Assembly (NCBI GenBank): GCA_964019335.1 | Contig: OZ025679.1 | Location: 1-64,000, forward strand | Direction of reading: 5' to 3' | Length of the DNA: 64,000 bases | From: Diplonema japonicum | Taxonomy: Eukaryota > Euglenozoa > Diplonemea > Diplonemida > Diplonemidae | Part shown: piece by piece, positions 19,884-30,917 of the stretch | How positions within the stretch are numbered: position 1 is the first letter of the stretch | Layout: each line of letters opens with the position of its first letter | Program-made: the position numbers and the translations under genes | The notes under the pieces: model-generated | Seen by the model: only the letters and a program-made list of their open reading frames with translations | Told to the model about the DNA's origin: nothing | The model's database searches: none

Positions 19884-22800
19884 ATGGCGGAGAAGAAGAG
19901 TCTAGTCGAGCCAGGTGCAGAGGTCATCACGTATGGGTTGAAGAACAAACCCGAACTCAATGGCGAGAAAGGACGAGTTATAGGGTTTAAGGAGGTAAAC
20001 AATGGACAGGCTGTTGTGGTGCACTTCGGGAACGAGGCGATGATGCTGTTCGCGGACAATATACAAGTGGTGCCCAACAGCACGATCGAAATGCGCATTG
20101 ACACTGCTGACAATGCGCTGTACACGTTGGACGAATTCATCGAGTTCTACGGCACCGAGAAGGGCAAAGCTAGCTGGGACACCTCGAAGAAGTACGAGAC
20201 GGACAAGCCCGTCTATGCAAAGACATATTCCAGCAAGCCAAAACCCAAGGGCAAGAAGCCTAAGCCTAAAGGGAAAAAGCCCAAAGCCAAGGTACTGGGG
20301 AGAACAAAAAAAAAAAAAAAAAAAAAAAAAACACACACACACAGGGAAAGAAAACTAAACCAACACCAGAGCCCGAAGTAGAGCCGGAAGCAGAGCCGGA
20401 AGTTGAGCCGGAGCCTGAACGCGAGGCCTCTCCCGAACCTATAATGCAGCATGGAGGCCGCAGGAAAAGTAAAGACGCTGGGAAAGTAGACAAAAAGAAA
20501 ACGCGTAAGGCGCCGCCGCCACCGCCACCACCTGAGCCCTCTGAACCATCGGAAAGCTCAGCTGACTCGAGTACGGAGTCTGACGCTAGCGGGTCGGGCA
20601 CCAACAGCGAAGAAGAGCGGAGACAGCGGGAGGAAGAAGAACGGAGGAGGGCAAAAAAAGAAAAGAAAAAGGAGGAAGAAAAAAAACGAAAAGCAGAAGA
20701 GAAGGCGGCAAAGAAAAAGCAAAAGGAACAGAAAAAACAGAAGAAAGAGGAAAAAAAGAGGCTTAAAGAAGAAGCTAAACAACGGGAAGAAGAGGAGAAG
20801 AGGAAAGCAGAAGCAGAAGAAAGGGAGGAGGAAGAAAGACGTCGACAAGAAGAAGAAAAGGAGAAAGAAGAGGGCTCGGAGTCCTCCGGCACGTCAAGCT
20901 CCTCGTCCTCAACTAGCTCGGACGAAAGCGAGCAAGCAAAGACCAAGTCGGAAGAGGGACCGAAAGAGGACACTGCAGAAACAAAAGACCCCACAGATCC
21001 CGGGAAGGACGTTGAAGAAAAGGAAGTTGCACAATCAGAAATACCAGAAGCTCCTGAAGTACCTGCTAGCAGAGACTCTTCGGAAAACAAGCCTCTGGTT
21101 AATGAAACCAACACCCACGACGGAACTCACACTCGAGAAGTCACCCCGCCGACCTTCACAGAGCCCACACCTGGCGCACAACCGGCATCTGACCACGGTG
21201 AAGCTGCAAAGAATGTGACACCTGCCCTATCCACACTCACACCTACTGGGCAGCCATTTTACAGCCAAGATGTACAGGCACTTGATACACAGAACCCCCT
21301 CAGCGACCCTCTGCGTCGTCGTGCATACATGACGGAGGAGCTTGAGAAATTCTACAAGAAAAATAACCCCGAAAAGGTGTCTCAGGCGTGGGTTATATGC
21401 GGTCGAGCCATTGACAGGGAACCCGACCTATATAAGAAGCTGGTATGAGGGGTGGAAGAAACTTAATGAACACAGGCTCAGAAATACCCCGAAGCTGTGT
21501 TGGAGTTGGATTGGCTACTGGCCGCCGTCAACGCCAATTCAAAGCAGCTCGCCCGAGAAGTGACAGAAGAAACAGCGAAGGAGGATAACTTTACTTTGTC
21601 GGAGAAGAGCTCACCTGTCCCCTCTGCTGGGAGTGATGAGAGCGCAAGTGCCAGTCCCGAGAGCACACATCCTCACACACCACAGCAGACAGTGCTGTAC
21701 GTACAAGCGCCACCAGAGACCCTCTTCGATCAGTACAGCTCACCTTTTTACAGCACACGAAAGGCAGTAGAAGATCAACAGAAGCTTTACGACGGCTCGC
21801 CCAAGGTAGGTACAGACAACACAATGCAATACTGTACAGGAGGTGCTGCGGAGATCAATTGAAAGCCAGTTGAGAAAAGTAGACTCTCGGTTACTGCAGA
21901 CAGTAGATACACATGCTATGGCTGAGATGTACATTGGAAGAGAGAGAGACTTAGAAAAAGCACTGCTGGCAGCAGCGGGTGGTGCCTATTCAGCGAAAGA
22001 TGGCAAGCTGAGCACAAAAGACGTGAAGCTCAAAACCCCGTACAGGAACTCGACAATCACCACTACATACCAGCCTATGAATTACCACCCGCTGAACGCC
22101 ACTGTGCAATGGCAACGCAAGGGGAGAGCACCAGTAACCCCCACTCCCCTCCTGGAACCCATCCTTGTTGCCCCTGTGCAGTCGCCTGAATTGCAGGAGC
22201 CAATACCAAAACAAGTGCAGATCGTCACACCGGTGGAGTACGCAGAAATGCACACGCCCGAGATGCACATCGTGAGGCAAGTACAACCCTGCGAAATGTC
22301 GACCCAGACAGCTCTCGAAGAGGCAGAGCTTCCTCCTTCACATGGTATGCCCATACCACTGCTGACACTAAACTACAGAGGAATTGCAAGGCTTAATCAA
22401 CCAAATCAAAAAAGAAGATGAAAAAGTAAGGTTGCTCACCAAGCAAACTGGCGAGGCCTCCGAAGCGGCACTGATTGCGACAATACAGAAGAGTGCTGAG
22501 ATGCTCAAGACCACCATCCAGGTGTTTGCTAACTAATGAACCTACCTACTAATCACAGGACGTTGCGAACACAGCTGGTGTACCCTTGCAGTCCGACGGC
22601 GAGGTGGCATTCATACCTGATGTACGGCCTTCTGACAGCTCGCGATGGACGCAAGATGAAGAGCGTGACGCGGAGATTGATGCCTTCCTTGAAAGTGTTG
22701 AAACAGGGAGGTGGGGCTCACTTGCAAAAGAGGACACCAATGCCTCCACTTATGCAGTCCAAGTCCCTTATACGCCATCCCCCCAATACAGGCAACCACA

Positions 22801-23164
22801 GCCGCAGCCCCCGACTGATCTGACTCCCGTCCCACAGCCACGGCAGCCGCCTCTAGCACAGCCTCTTTACCCAACGACAACACCGCCGCCTCCTTCCCAG
22901 CCTGGCATTGCTGAACTAGAAACTCAAATGAAAAACCTGCTTGATCAGCAGCTTCAGCTTGAGCAGAAGATGGGCCTTAAGCCAACAGTAACAGCATCTG
23001 ACCAACTCGGCATCTTGCGGCAGCAAGACCAGCACCTACAGCAGCAGCAGAGCCAGCTCCTGCAAACGCAAGAACAAGAACTTCAGAAACTATCTCTCCA
23101 CACCCCACAGAAGATGGAACCCCCTAGACATGTCCTCCCATACGACCCTTTCGTGATGCTGTAG
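19884..23164 (+). CDS. 1029-aa modular protein: N-terminal beta-barrel domain, long Lys/Glu coiled coil, Pro/Gln-rich C-terminus
   Basis: Six exons: 19884-20291, 20345-21442, 21476-21805, 21840-22344, 22379-22521 and 22559-23164. Introns are 53, 33, 34, 34 and 37 nt; the first holds a 26-base poly-A run and an AC repeat. The N-terminal 75 residues form an SH3-like beta unit (ELNGEKGRVIGFKE ... QAVVVHFG ... MMLFADNIQVV). A Lys/Pro tract, a single-alpha-helix or coiled-coil block of E/K/R (about residues 200-300), an acidic Ser-rich stretch and a Gln/Pro-rich end (LRQQDQHLQQQQSQLLQT) follow. No family is recognised; a scaffold role is plausible. The ATG at 19884 is preceded by ATG-TAG, a minimal start-stop element. 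Confidence 0.7.
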
Positions 23165-23219
23165 TTTATGTTTGTTGTTATCATGCTCTTTGCAAGTTGC
23201 TCACATTTGCAGATCCACC

Positions 23220-24794
23220 ATGTCGCTCTTAAGGCCGAAGTACTGGTCTGATGAATTCTTCGCTACACCTGCCCGGCAGTCAAAGCCGGGATATCCGCCG
23301 AGTTTCGATTGCCTAGTTGATGAGAAGGTGAAGCGGCATGTTTTTACGAACAAAGATATTTACGAGCTTGTGACATTCTGCATCGATGCTGATCACATGA
23401 CGCAGGAAGCCGCCCCCGTGCTTAGACGTGCTGTCGACGAGTTGTGCAAGCTAGACCTTAAAGAGACGGACTTAGGCACGCTGCTGCCCACTGTACTTAG
23501 CTATGAAGTGAAAGAACCTGTCAGGCTCGAACTGGAGAGAGTGTTGCTGCGGCACGAAGCTAAGACTAGCATTCTGCTGGTACATGTCTTGTACCAGCCA
23601 CCGAGCAGTAGACGTGCCGAGCTGCGTGTGCTGTACACGATACAGCTCTTAGTTAAAATGTGCGACCCCACAGTTAGAAGATTCGCTGCTTATAGCTTGT
23701 CGATGTTCCTGCGTAGCTGTTCCATAGTGAGTCTGAATACAACAGCAGCCAAGGCACTGCTGATGTTGTACGAGGGCAGAACGGGGGCACCATACGGCAT
23801 GCACCTCGTGAGACGGTGCTTTGAGGTCAACAGGATAAAGGGTGGCTTGCAGGGCTATGCAATGTTTGCAAATACCTGTGGTCAAAATCCCGACATGACG
23901 TGCGAGCGGTTGTGGAAGGTGATGGGTCCGGCGGAAGTGAAGTGGGGGCAGGTTCAGATCCAGCACATCCCTGTGCCGGAGGAGAATGACTTCCACGCAC
24001 AGATCGCAGTGGCGCTATTCCAGCTGGATGTAGGGGGCGTGCACGGGCCGAGGTTCGACACCGAGTACGTGGAAGAAGGGCTTCCCACTCTAGGGAAGGT
24101 TTTGAGTGAGAAACCAATCACTTTGTCGCAGTGTATACCGTTGATGGATGCTTGTGGCAGGTGCGGCGACTTAACATCGGAAAATGCCATAATGCTAATG
24201 CAAGGCCTGGGGGTGGCCATGCAGTTCCCCGACACTGCGCGCATGCTCTACAGCATGTCCGTAGACACTATGCTGTTGTCCATGTTGAGCAAGTGCTTGC
24301 GGCCCAGACATGCAGACCCAGCGTCACTCCCCAGTGAACATGATTACCTCGTGGGCCTGTACGAAGATGCAAACGCCCACGTCCCTTACCTCTCATTGCT
24401 GCTCTTTGAAGACACGGTGGTTGACCGTCCTTCTCGTTCAGCGGAGTTGGTGTTGACCTGCTGCGTCGCGTTACTGGCGTCGCTGCTGGAGAGCAACGGA
24501 CCGGCTCTCAAAGCTATTGCGCTGTCCTTCCATGCAAAGGGCTTTCCAGCACTCTTCGCTAAGTTCCACAGCGAGCAAAGCCTTCAGGCTATGTACCTCC
24601 TGTTTCTGATGGATGCAACGTTCCTGGCCGACTACACTGCCTCCAATCCTGATGTTGCCTACTCCCTCATGTGCCTCATCGACAAGTTTATTGACACACA
24701 GGAGGCGTACCATCTTCTAAAGGCGATAGCCAGCGACCCACGTGCAAGGACAATGCTTTCAAAGCGCCACTTAAAGACTTTAAAGGGGGGTTAG
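23220..24794 (+). CDS. Predicted all-helical (ARM/HEAT-like) protein of unknown function
   Basis: 524 aa, intronless, starting 7 nt after the acceptor CTCACATTTGCAG. Secondary-structure reading suggests consecutive helices throughout, with Leu/Ala-rich amphipathic stretches such as LRVLYTIQLLVKMCDPTVRR and ELVLTCCVALLASLLES. I see no signal peptide, membrane segment or catalytic motif. It may be a tubulin- or dynein-arm-associated or tethering helical scaffold, but nothing in the sequence settles this. It overlaps nothing and begins 55 nt after the preceding stop. Confidence 0.6.
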   Translation: MSLLRPKYWSDEFFATPARQSKPGYPPSFDCLVDEKVKRHVFTNKDIYELVTFCIDADHMTQEAAPVLRRAVDELCKLDLKETDLGTLLPTVLSYEVKEPVRLELERVLLRHEAKTSILLVHVLYQPPSSRRAELRVLYTIQLLVKMCDPTVRRFAAYSLSMFLRSCSIVSLNTTAAKALLMLYEGRTGAPYGMHLVRRCFEVNRIKGGLQGYAMFANTCGQNPDMTCERLWKVMGPAEVKWGQVQIQHIPVPEENDFHAQIAVALFQLDVGGVHGPRFDTEYVEEGLPTLGKVLSEKPITLSQCIPLMDACGRCGDLTSENAIMLMQGLGVAMQFPDTARMLYSMSVDTMLLSMLSKCLRPRHADPASLPSEHDYLVGLYEDANAHVPYLSLLLFEDTVVDRPSRSAELVLTCCVALLASLLESNGPALKAIALSFHAKGFPALFAKFHSEQSLQAMYLLFLMDATFLADYTASNPDVAYSLMCLIDKFIDTQEAYHLLKAIASDPRARTMLSKRHLKTLKGG

Positions 24795-24866
24795 TTTGTT
24801 GTTTACATCTCGTTAACACACTATTCTGACGTTCGCTGACTGCAATGCATCACACAGGTCGCCACA

Positions 24867-26307
24867 ATGCAGGACTCCAATCCTGGCCTGCCCAGGAGCC
24901 ACACCATGCGGAGCCCTATTACACGTGACCTGGAGATTGGCAGGCGGCCTTCTAATAGACCTGGTGTCTCGCTCGATATTGAACAAGTGGACAAGATGAT
25001 AGACAGAGCAGCTTTGGGGCCTGTCCCTGAAAGAAGAGCGGTCACAAAGACCGAGTTTAGTGCTGCAAAGACGGTAATAGAAGGTGTGAATAAGAAGGGG
25101 TTCAAAAATAACTACTGTTCCCGAACGAGCAAACTTGTTAATGAAGTCCAGACGTTTGTCCGTTCGGCATTAAGAAAAAAAAGAATAAAAAACCAACCTA
25201 ACAGAGGCGACGACAGCATACCTATCGGGTAATGAGTACGAAACAGCACGTCAGCAGTTGGAACGTGACCTTGCGGCAGCAAAAGGCCTTACAGCTGATG
25301 TTGAAGAGGAGCTGGGCAAGACCAAAGAGGAAAACAAACGTTTGAAGACAGAATACGACGAGCTGCAGAAAAAGTTTACATCCACCGACATAGCATGCAC
25401 GAGGAGCCTGAAGGAGTTCGCAAAGCTGAAGCGCGAGGTTGAAGACATCAGAGCAGAGCGTGACTCCCTCTCGAAAGAGATAGACTACCTGCTGGACGAG
25501 GTGGACGTGCTGAAGGAGAACCTCACCATTCAAGAGACGAATGTTGATACGTTGAAAAAGCTGTCAGAACGCTTGCAGGAGGACATCGCAAAATATAAGA
25601 AAAGACAAGAAGAAACCTCGGACAAGCACAGGCTAGCTATCCTGAGGATGGAGACAGAGTTAGCCAAGGATGTGGACGAGCTGAACAGGGAATACGAAAC
25701 GAAGGAAGGTGAACTGCGCAGCATGCTGCGGCAGAGTGAGAACATGCGAGAGCAGGGAGACCAGGAGTGGATGAACAGACAGTCACGCCTGGAGAGGGCT
25801 GCCAAGGATGAGGTACAGGTTAAGAATGAGGAGCTGCAGAAACTGCGCACAAAAATCGACCAGCTGCTGAGGGAGCAGATCCACACCATGAGAGAACGTG
25901 TGAAAGAAAACAAGGCGCCCCTTGAGCAATCTACCATGCCCCTCAGATCTTCCAGTGGCGAGGGGTCTAAGCCAGCTTTAGACCTCAAGTCCTACACATC
26001 TAAAGTAATGACGGAAATATCAGAAGGGAAGAAGATCCTTTCTCTTGACCTGCTGGCAAAGGGGGATGTGTTCCACTCGCCTGTTTACTGGAGGGGCGCG
26101 GGGCCTGTGCATGCTAGTGACATCGCAGCCCTTGACCTAGGCGTGAAGCTGTCCGTTGACAACACGGCACTGCTTCCCCTGCCAAGAGCGTCCAGACCGA
26201 GCACTTTCACGTCTGTCAGGCACAACCAGGAACACCAGTGGCTGTTCGGCACCACCCACGGAGCAGAGGTCGCTGTCACCTTGAGGGTCATCCCTCCCAA
26301 GCATTAG
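24867..26307 (+). CDS. Coiled-coil protein with C-terminal globular domain
   Basis: 439 aa as exons 24867-25083 and 25205-26307. The 121-nt intron begins GTGTG and ends CTAACAG. The frame joins cleanly, but the donor is inferred and the intron could be composite. The N-terminus is short and Arg/Pro-rich. A long coiled coil runs to about residue 300 (heptads in LEEELGKTKEENKRLKTEYD and KLKREVEDIRAERDSLSKEI). The last 110 residues (from KPALDLKSYTSKVMTEISEG) are predicted globular with beta strands. Cytoskeletal or flagellar use is plausible. The acceptor CATCACACAG ends 9 nt before the ATG. Confidence 0.6.
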
Positions 26308-26376
26308 ATAGAATAGAATTCTTCAGCATTTTATAGTACACATAATACACATACTTAAACAAGGAACACTACAAAA

Positions 26377-27310
26377 ATGACTGAGCAAATTGGCAAGGGG
26401 TGGTTCAGTGAGGTGTCTCCGTTCTGGCCCGGTCAGGCGCAGTCCCTGGAGGTAGACGAGGTGCTGTGGAACAAAAAGAGTGAGTTCCAGGATGTCCTCG
26501 TGTTCAAGAACAAGGGCCCTTGGGGCACTTGCTTCGCGTTGGACGGTGCCATTCAGGTCACTGACAAGGACGAGTTCAGCTACCACGAGATGATGGCTCA
26601 CATCCCGATGTTTAGCCACCCCAATCCTAAGAACGTCCTCATCATTGGTGGTGGTGACGGTGGCGTGATGGGACAGGTCCTGAAGCACCCGTCTGTGGAG
26701 ACGGTGACCCTGTGCGATGTTGACAAGATGGTGCCTGAGATCTCGAAAATGTTCTTCCCCAAGCTGTCCTGCTCGTTTGACGACCCGCGTGCTACGGTGC
26801 ACATCGGAGACGGGTTCGAGTTCCTGAAGGACAAGGAAGGCATGTACGACGTCATGATCGTTGACTCCTCTGACCCGGAGGGGCCTGCCTCCACCCTGTT
26901 TGGCAAGGAGTTCTACGAGAGGTGCCGAAAGAGCTTGAAGAAGGGTGGGCGTGTGGTGACTCAGGGCGAGAGCTTCTGGATCCACTTGGACCTTATCAAG
27001 AGCATGACTAAATTCCAGAGGGATATCGGGTATGCATAGCAACCACAGACACCGACCACAGCTTCGAGAACGTTGAGTACGCCAACATCACGATCCCCAC
27101 CTACCCGTGTGGCAATATCGGCTTCTTCATCTGCGGTGACGGCGAATCGTGCTCAGCCCCAGTCCGTGAGCCGACCGAGGAGATCCAGGCAGGGCTTCAA
27201 ATGTACAGCCCTGAGATGCACAAGCAGGTATTTAGAAAAAAAAAGCAGGTTGAAAATCACAACAGTCTTTCGTGTTGCCCCCTTTTGTGAAGCGTGCCCT
27301 GCAGGAGTAG
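26377..27310 (+). CDS. Spermidine synthase
   Basis: 287 aa in three exons: 26377-27029, 27062-27227 and 27266-27310, with 32- and 38-nt introns. The last exon is only 15 codons and gives the family ending SFVLPPFVKRALQE. Motifs include WFSEVSPFWPGQ, ALDGAIQVTDKDEFSYHEMM, VLIIGGGDGGVMGQVLKH (the decarboxylated-SAM site), VDSSDPEGPA, TQGESFWIHL and ANITIPTYPCGNIGF. Length matches eukaryotic spermidine synthases. It transfers aminopropyl from decarboxylated SAM to putrescine in the cytosol. Spermine synthase cannot be excluded by sequence alone but is less likely. Confidence 0.95.
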
Positions 27311-27498
27311 TGCGGGTTTCTATCAATTTCGATTTACGGGTTTCCATCAATCTCAGTCTAACTGGTTTCTATCAATCTCGATCTTAAGTGCGCCCAGTGC
27401 GCCCGTTGCTGCTACGACGCGCGGCGCAGCATTTAGACCGACAGTGTTATCATCTTGAGTATTATGTTTATTATTCTTTTTTTGTTGAAAGCAACATT
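27311..27498. repeat. Three imperfect 20-bp direct repeats in an intergenic spacer
   Basis: Right after the spermidine synthase stop, GGGTTTCTATCAATTTCGAT (27314), GGGTTTCCATCAATCTCAGT (27338) and TGGTTTCTATCAATCTCGAT (27363) repeat at a period of about 24.5 bp. The rest of the spacer is T-rich and ends in the acceptor TTTGTTGAAAG. Confidence 0.7.
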
Positions 27499-29175
27499 AT
27501 GGTTTACACAACTCAAGGACATATGGAGCCACCTGACCCGTCAGGCGAGGCGCGGGACTTTTGGGTTGAGGGAAATGCCGCCATGCGGAGCGGGAATGCA
27601 GGGGATGCTGTGGGCTACTACACAAGAGCTCTTGAGTTCAGACCAACAGACGGAAGGCTGTTGTCCAATCGGAGTGCGGCTCTTCTTGCGCTAGGGAACA
27701 CAGACGCTGCTTTGGTCGATGCTGAGAAGTGCCTCAGGATGCACCCCACATGGGTAAAAGGCTACGTAAGGGCTGCCATGGCCCTGCGATTTCAGGGTCA
27801 GCACAGTGCAGCACTTGCCTATCTCAACAAAGCAGGAGCATCCAACCCAGGGAACACGGAACTGGACACACTCAAGAGCTGTACTAAAGCAGAAGATATA
27901 TTCAACCATGCCATGGCTAAGGTGGACTCGCCTAGGTCGCCGTCGAGAAGTCCTGACTATGGGAGGCACCTCAGAACAAGATCAGAAGAAGTGCCAATGA
28001 GCCCAGTGCCTAACCCCCCACCTTCCATGGAGCCAGCTCATACGCCAGGTGCGCACCGTGTGCAATGTGATGACGGCACATCTTTTATGACATACTTCAC
28101 AGCACCATCCTTAGATGGACAAGGGACAGTTATGCCTGCCCCTGTAACAGCATCGCCCCCTGCATGGCGCACCCAGAATACACCCCAACCCTCTCCACCC
28201 AGACCTCCACCTCAGCTTTCACCCGCCCAATCAGAAGCATACAACGCAAACGGTGTGCCCCCAAACAGCTCACGGTTAACACCCGTGCGCCTTGTGGTCT
28301 GTTGTCTGCTTGCGTGTATCCCGTGGATGGTTATTACACCTGGCTGGTGCCCCCCCTCGGCCCATACATTCCTCTGGGCCTTCTTCACATCCATCAACGC
28401 CGCCTGGTCAGTGCTCATTCCCATCGCCATCCCAGCCCCTCCTTCACCCCACGCGTCCAATACGGTGGGAGTTGTCATCCCCATTGCCGTGCTGGCCGCT
28501 GCTGGTGGTGTTGGAAGGCTCATATCAGGTGACGAGGGGATTGTCACTGTGCTACAGGTCTGCATGATTGTACACACACACACACGCACAGGTGTTTGAA
28601 GTACAGAAGTGCCCGTTGGTTGTCATTTGCATTGCTGCTTTGCACCTGACAGTCACTGCCTATGCATCCGACAGCCTAAAAGTTTGTACTTACCTTGAGC
28701 CTGCTGAAGTTTCGCCCATTGCGGCGTCATTATCAAAATGGATGGTACCAGGGCTGGTGTGCCAAATAGGGCTTGCGGCTACACAGGTGTACCACTGGTG
28801 CAGTGCATTGAGGGTATGTTAGTGACTTTAAGTAAATGCAAGCAGGTCGCACCCACTGTCGACTCTGCCTTGGTGCTACCGGCATCTGCCGGGCTCCTCC
28901 TTGCAGCACTCTCGTTGGGGCTGATTGGTGTGGGTCTGCGCCAAGCTGATTTAGCTATTTCCAACACCCAGAAGGCACGCCCCGTCGTGCCACTCGGGCT
29001 GCCCTCCAGGGAGTGGATATGGCTGACTGTTGTATGGAACACGAAACAAACAAAAGAAACCCACACACAAGCACAGACCGGCGTCCTTGTCGCTGCATTC
29101 ATCGCCGTCAAAAAAGACGAGCCATGTGTTTGCAGCACCTCTACCCCTCAAAGGTGGTCGGCCTTTGGCTTTTAG
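27499..29175 (+). CDS. TPR protein with C-terminal membrane segments
   Basis: 521 aa in four exons: 27499-28557, 28592-28813, 28846-29031 and 29077-29175. Introns are 34 nt (GTCTG donor, CA-repeat), 32 nt and 45 nt (in frame, stop-free). Residues about 15-125 form three TPR units (EARDFWVEGNAAMRSGNAGD, LSNRSAALLALGNTDAALVD, VRAAMALRFQGQHSAALAYL). A Pro/Ser-rich linker follows, then at least four hydrophobic segments (LVVCCLLACIPWMVI, VGVVIPIAVLAAAGG, LVVICIAALHLTVTA, GLLLAALSLGLIGVG). It is probably a co-chaperone-like adaptor anchored in an internal membrane. The function is not specified by the sequence. Confidence 0.7.
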
Positions 29176-29262
29176 TATTAATCCTTGTTGTACTTTGTTG
29201 GTATTGTAAGCTGCACGGTTGTACGCCATTTGCATAGTGACCTTTAGTAGGATATTGTCAAT

Positions 29263-30606
29263 ATGAAGACCGCCATGATGCTCTTGGGTGCTGCCAGCGT
29301 TGCTCTTGCAGATGAGCAAGTGTGGTGTGTGGCACCTCCTTTGTACCGTGGCCAGCCGTTGCCGAGCTTCGAGAAGGGGTCGAATATGGAGTTTAGGGGT
29401 ACCTACCGTGACTTGTCTTTGTACCTGCGCCCTAAGTCGGAGGCCTCCTTCATGGGAGGTGCTTGCAAAGAATTCGCAGCGCACCAGTCTGAAAACAACG
29501 GACTGTGGGTGCTGGAGTTCGACTACGCGGACCACATGCAGCTGGCGAAGGAGGCATCTCAGAAGGAGGGCCTCGACGTGCTTGCATGGAGAAACAAAAC
29601 CATTGTTGTCAACGGAGGTGAGGCTGTCCCCGACCGTCTTGGCTTCGATGCCTGCGGGAGCGAAGTTAACAAGAGAGTGATCTCCGTGCCACCTACTCCC
29701 GTCCTTGGGCCCAAGCCCTACACCGCTGCCGAGAAGGCAATCCACCAGAAGTACTTGGCCAACGTGAACGCCGATGTGGTGGCTGCCCTTGACACCGTCA
29801 CGGAGGAGTACATCACCAAAACCATCGAGCACCTCCAAGAGTACAACTCCAGGAACTCGTACACCGGGAGCGAGCTTGAAGATGCGACCGCCTGGTTGGC
29901 CAAGCAGTACGAGGCGTTCGGCCTCACCGTCGAGAGGCAACACTTCAGGGCTGACATGGCTGACAACGTGATCGCCACCTTCCCTGGGCAGGGCCCCGAG
30001 CCTCATATCGTTGTCGTCGGTGCCCACTCTGACTCCAGGAGCACCAGGAACACTGACCCTCTGCAGAGGGCTCCGGGTGCCGATGACAACGGCTCGGGCA
30101 CCACTGCCCTGCTGTGCCTGGCCAATGCTCTCAAGGAGACCGGGATTAAGCTCACCCACACTCTCGTACTGATGTCGTTCACAGGTGAGGAACAAGGTCT
30201 TCTCGGTTCCAGGGCTATTGCTAAGGAGTACGTTGAAAAGAAAATTCCCGTTGATCACATGGTGAACGGTGACATGCTTGGCTACAGGCTCCCCGGTGAA
30301 CAGCCCACCCTTGCCTACATGGACAGGTTTTCGGCACCAGAAGCCACTCTGTACTCCATGGAAATCGTGCACCAGTACGTGCCCGGTCTCAAGACAGGTA
30401 TTACTACCGGGTGCTGCAGCGACCAGCAGTCCTTCCACGAGAACGGTTTCAGGTCTGTGGGTCTCTTCGAGCACCCCGGCAGCGCTGTCCTCTACCCCAA
30501 GTACCACAAGTCCGACGACCTGCTCACCTTCCTTGACACTACCCAGCTTGTCCTAGAGACCCGTGCTATGCTCGCTACCGCTCTTGTCATGGCTGAGCCC
30601 TTGTAG
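29263..30606 (+). CDS. Secreted M28-family aminopeptidase
   Basis: 447 aa, intronless, with a signal peptide (MKTAMMLLGAASVALADE). A propeptide-like region of about 150 residues precedes the zinc peptidase domain. The five metal ligands and the catalytic Glu are visible: GAHSDS (about residue 254), GADDNGSG (about 275), SFTGEEQGLLG (about 309), NGDMLGY (about 337) and KYHKSDD (about 415). A CC pair near 390 could form the disulphide seen in leucine aminopeptidases of this family. Codon use is more GC-rich at third positions than in its neighbours, which suggests high expression. Role: release of N-terminal residues in lysosome-like compartments or outside the cell. Confidence 0.92.
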   Translation: MKTAMMLLGAASVALADEQVWCVAPPLYRGQPLPSFEKGSNMEFRGTYRDLSLYLRPKSEASFMGGACKEFAAHQSENNGLWVLEFDYADHMQLAKEASQKEGLDVLAWRNKTIVVNGGEAVPDRLGFDACGSEVNKRVISVPPTPVLGPKPYTAAEKAIHQKYLANVNADVVAALDTVTEEYITKTIEHLQEYNSRNSYTGSELEDATAWLAKQYEAFGLTVERQHFRADMADNVIATFPGQGPEPHIVVVGAHSDSRSTRNTDPLQRAPGADDNGSGTTALLCLANALKETGIKLTHTLVLMSFTGEEQGLLGSRAIAKEYVEKKIPVDHMVNGDMLGYRLPGEQPTLAYMDRFSAPEATLYSMEIVHQYVPGLKTGITTGCCSDQQSFHENGFRSVGLFEHPGSAVLYPKYHKSDDLLTFLDTTQLVLETRAMLATALVMAEPL

Positions 30607-30917
30607 AGGGTATTTTTGTAAATTGAGCTAACTTCTGAGAAATATTTTATAGGGGTGCTCTCTTACCACGTGTGCTTTTTGTTGTCCCTTCCCTTCCCAT
30701 TATCTTTTTTATGTTCCACTTTATCTCTGGGTTTCTTTTTTTTGCCCTGTCCTCCCTCCCTTCACATATAACTGTTCACTGAAAAACGCAAGACAAAGGC
30801 AGGCAGAGCACGGATAACTCTTGCTTGACAGCTCTTTGGGCTTGGAAAAAATTGATTAGATAGGCCTTCCATTTGTTGTTCTGCGTGTCTCCCCAAATTG
30901 AAAAACTATCGCAGGAG
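30607..30917. other. Intergenic
   Basis: 311 bases, T/C-rich, holding the 3' UTR of the aminopeptidase and the tract leading to the acceptor ACTATCGCAG, 3 nt before the next ATG. No gene seen. Confidence 0.6.

Noticed and set aside
20266-21114. 282-aa minus-strand Ser/Phe-rich frame
   Set aside because: It is the complement of the Lys/Glu-rich coding stretch of the 1029-aa gene.
28951-30507. 518-aa minus-strand frame opposite the aminopeptidase
   Set aside because: A shadow of GC-rich codon use in the M28 gene; it has no recognisable domain and crosses the neighbouring gene's end.
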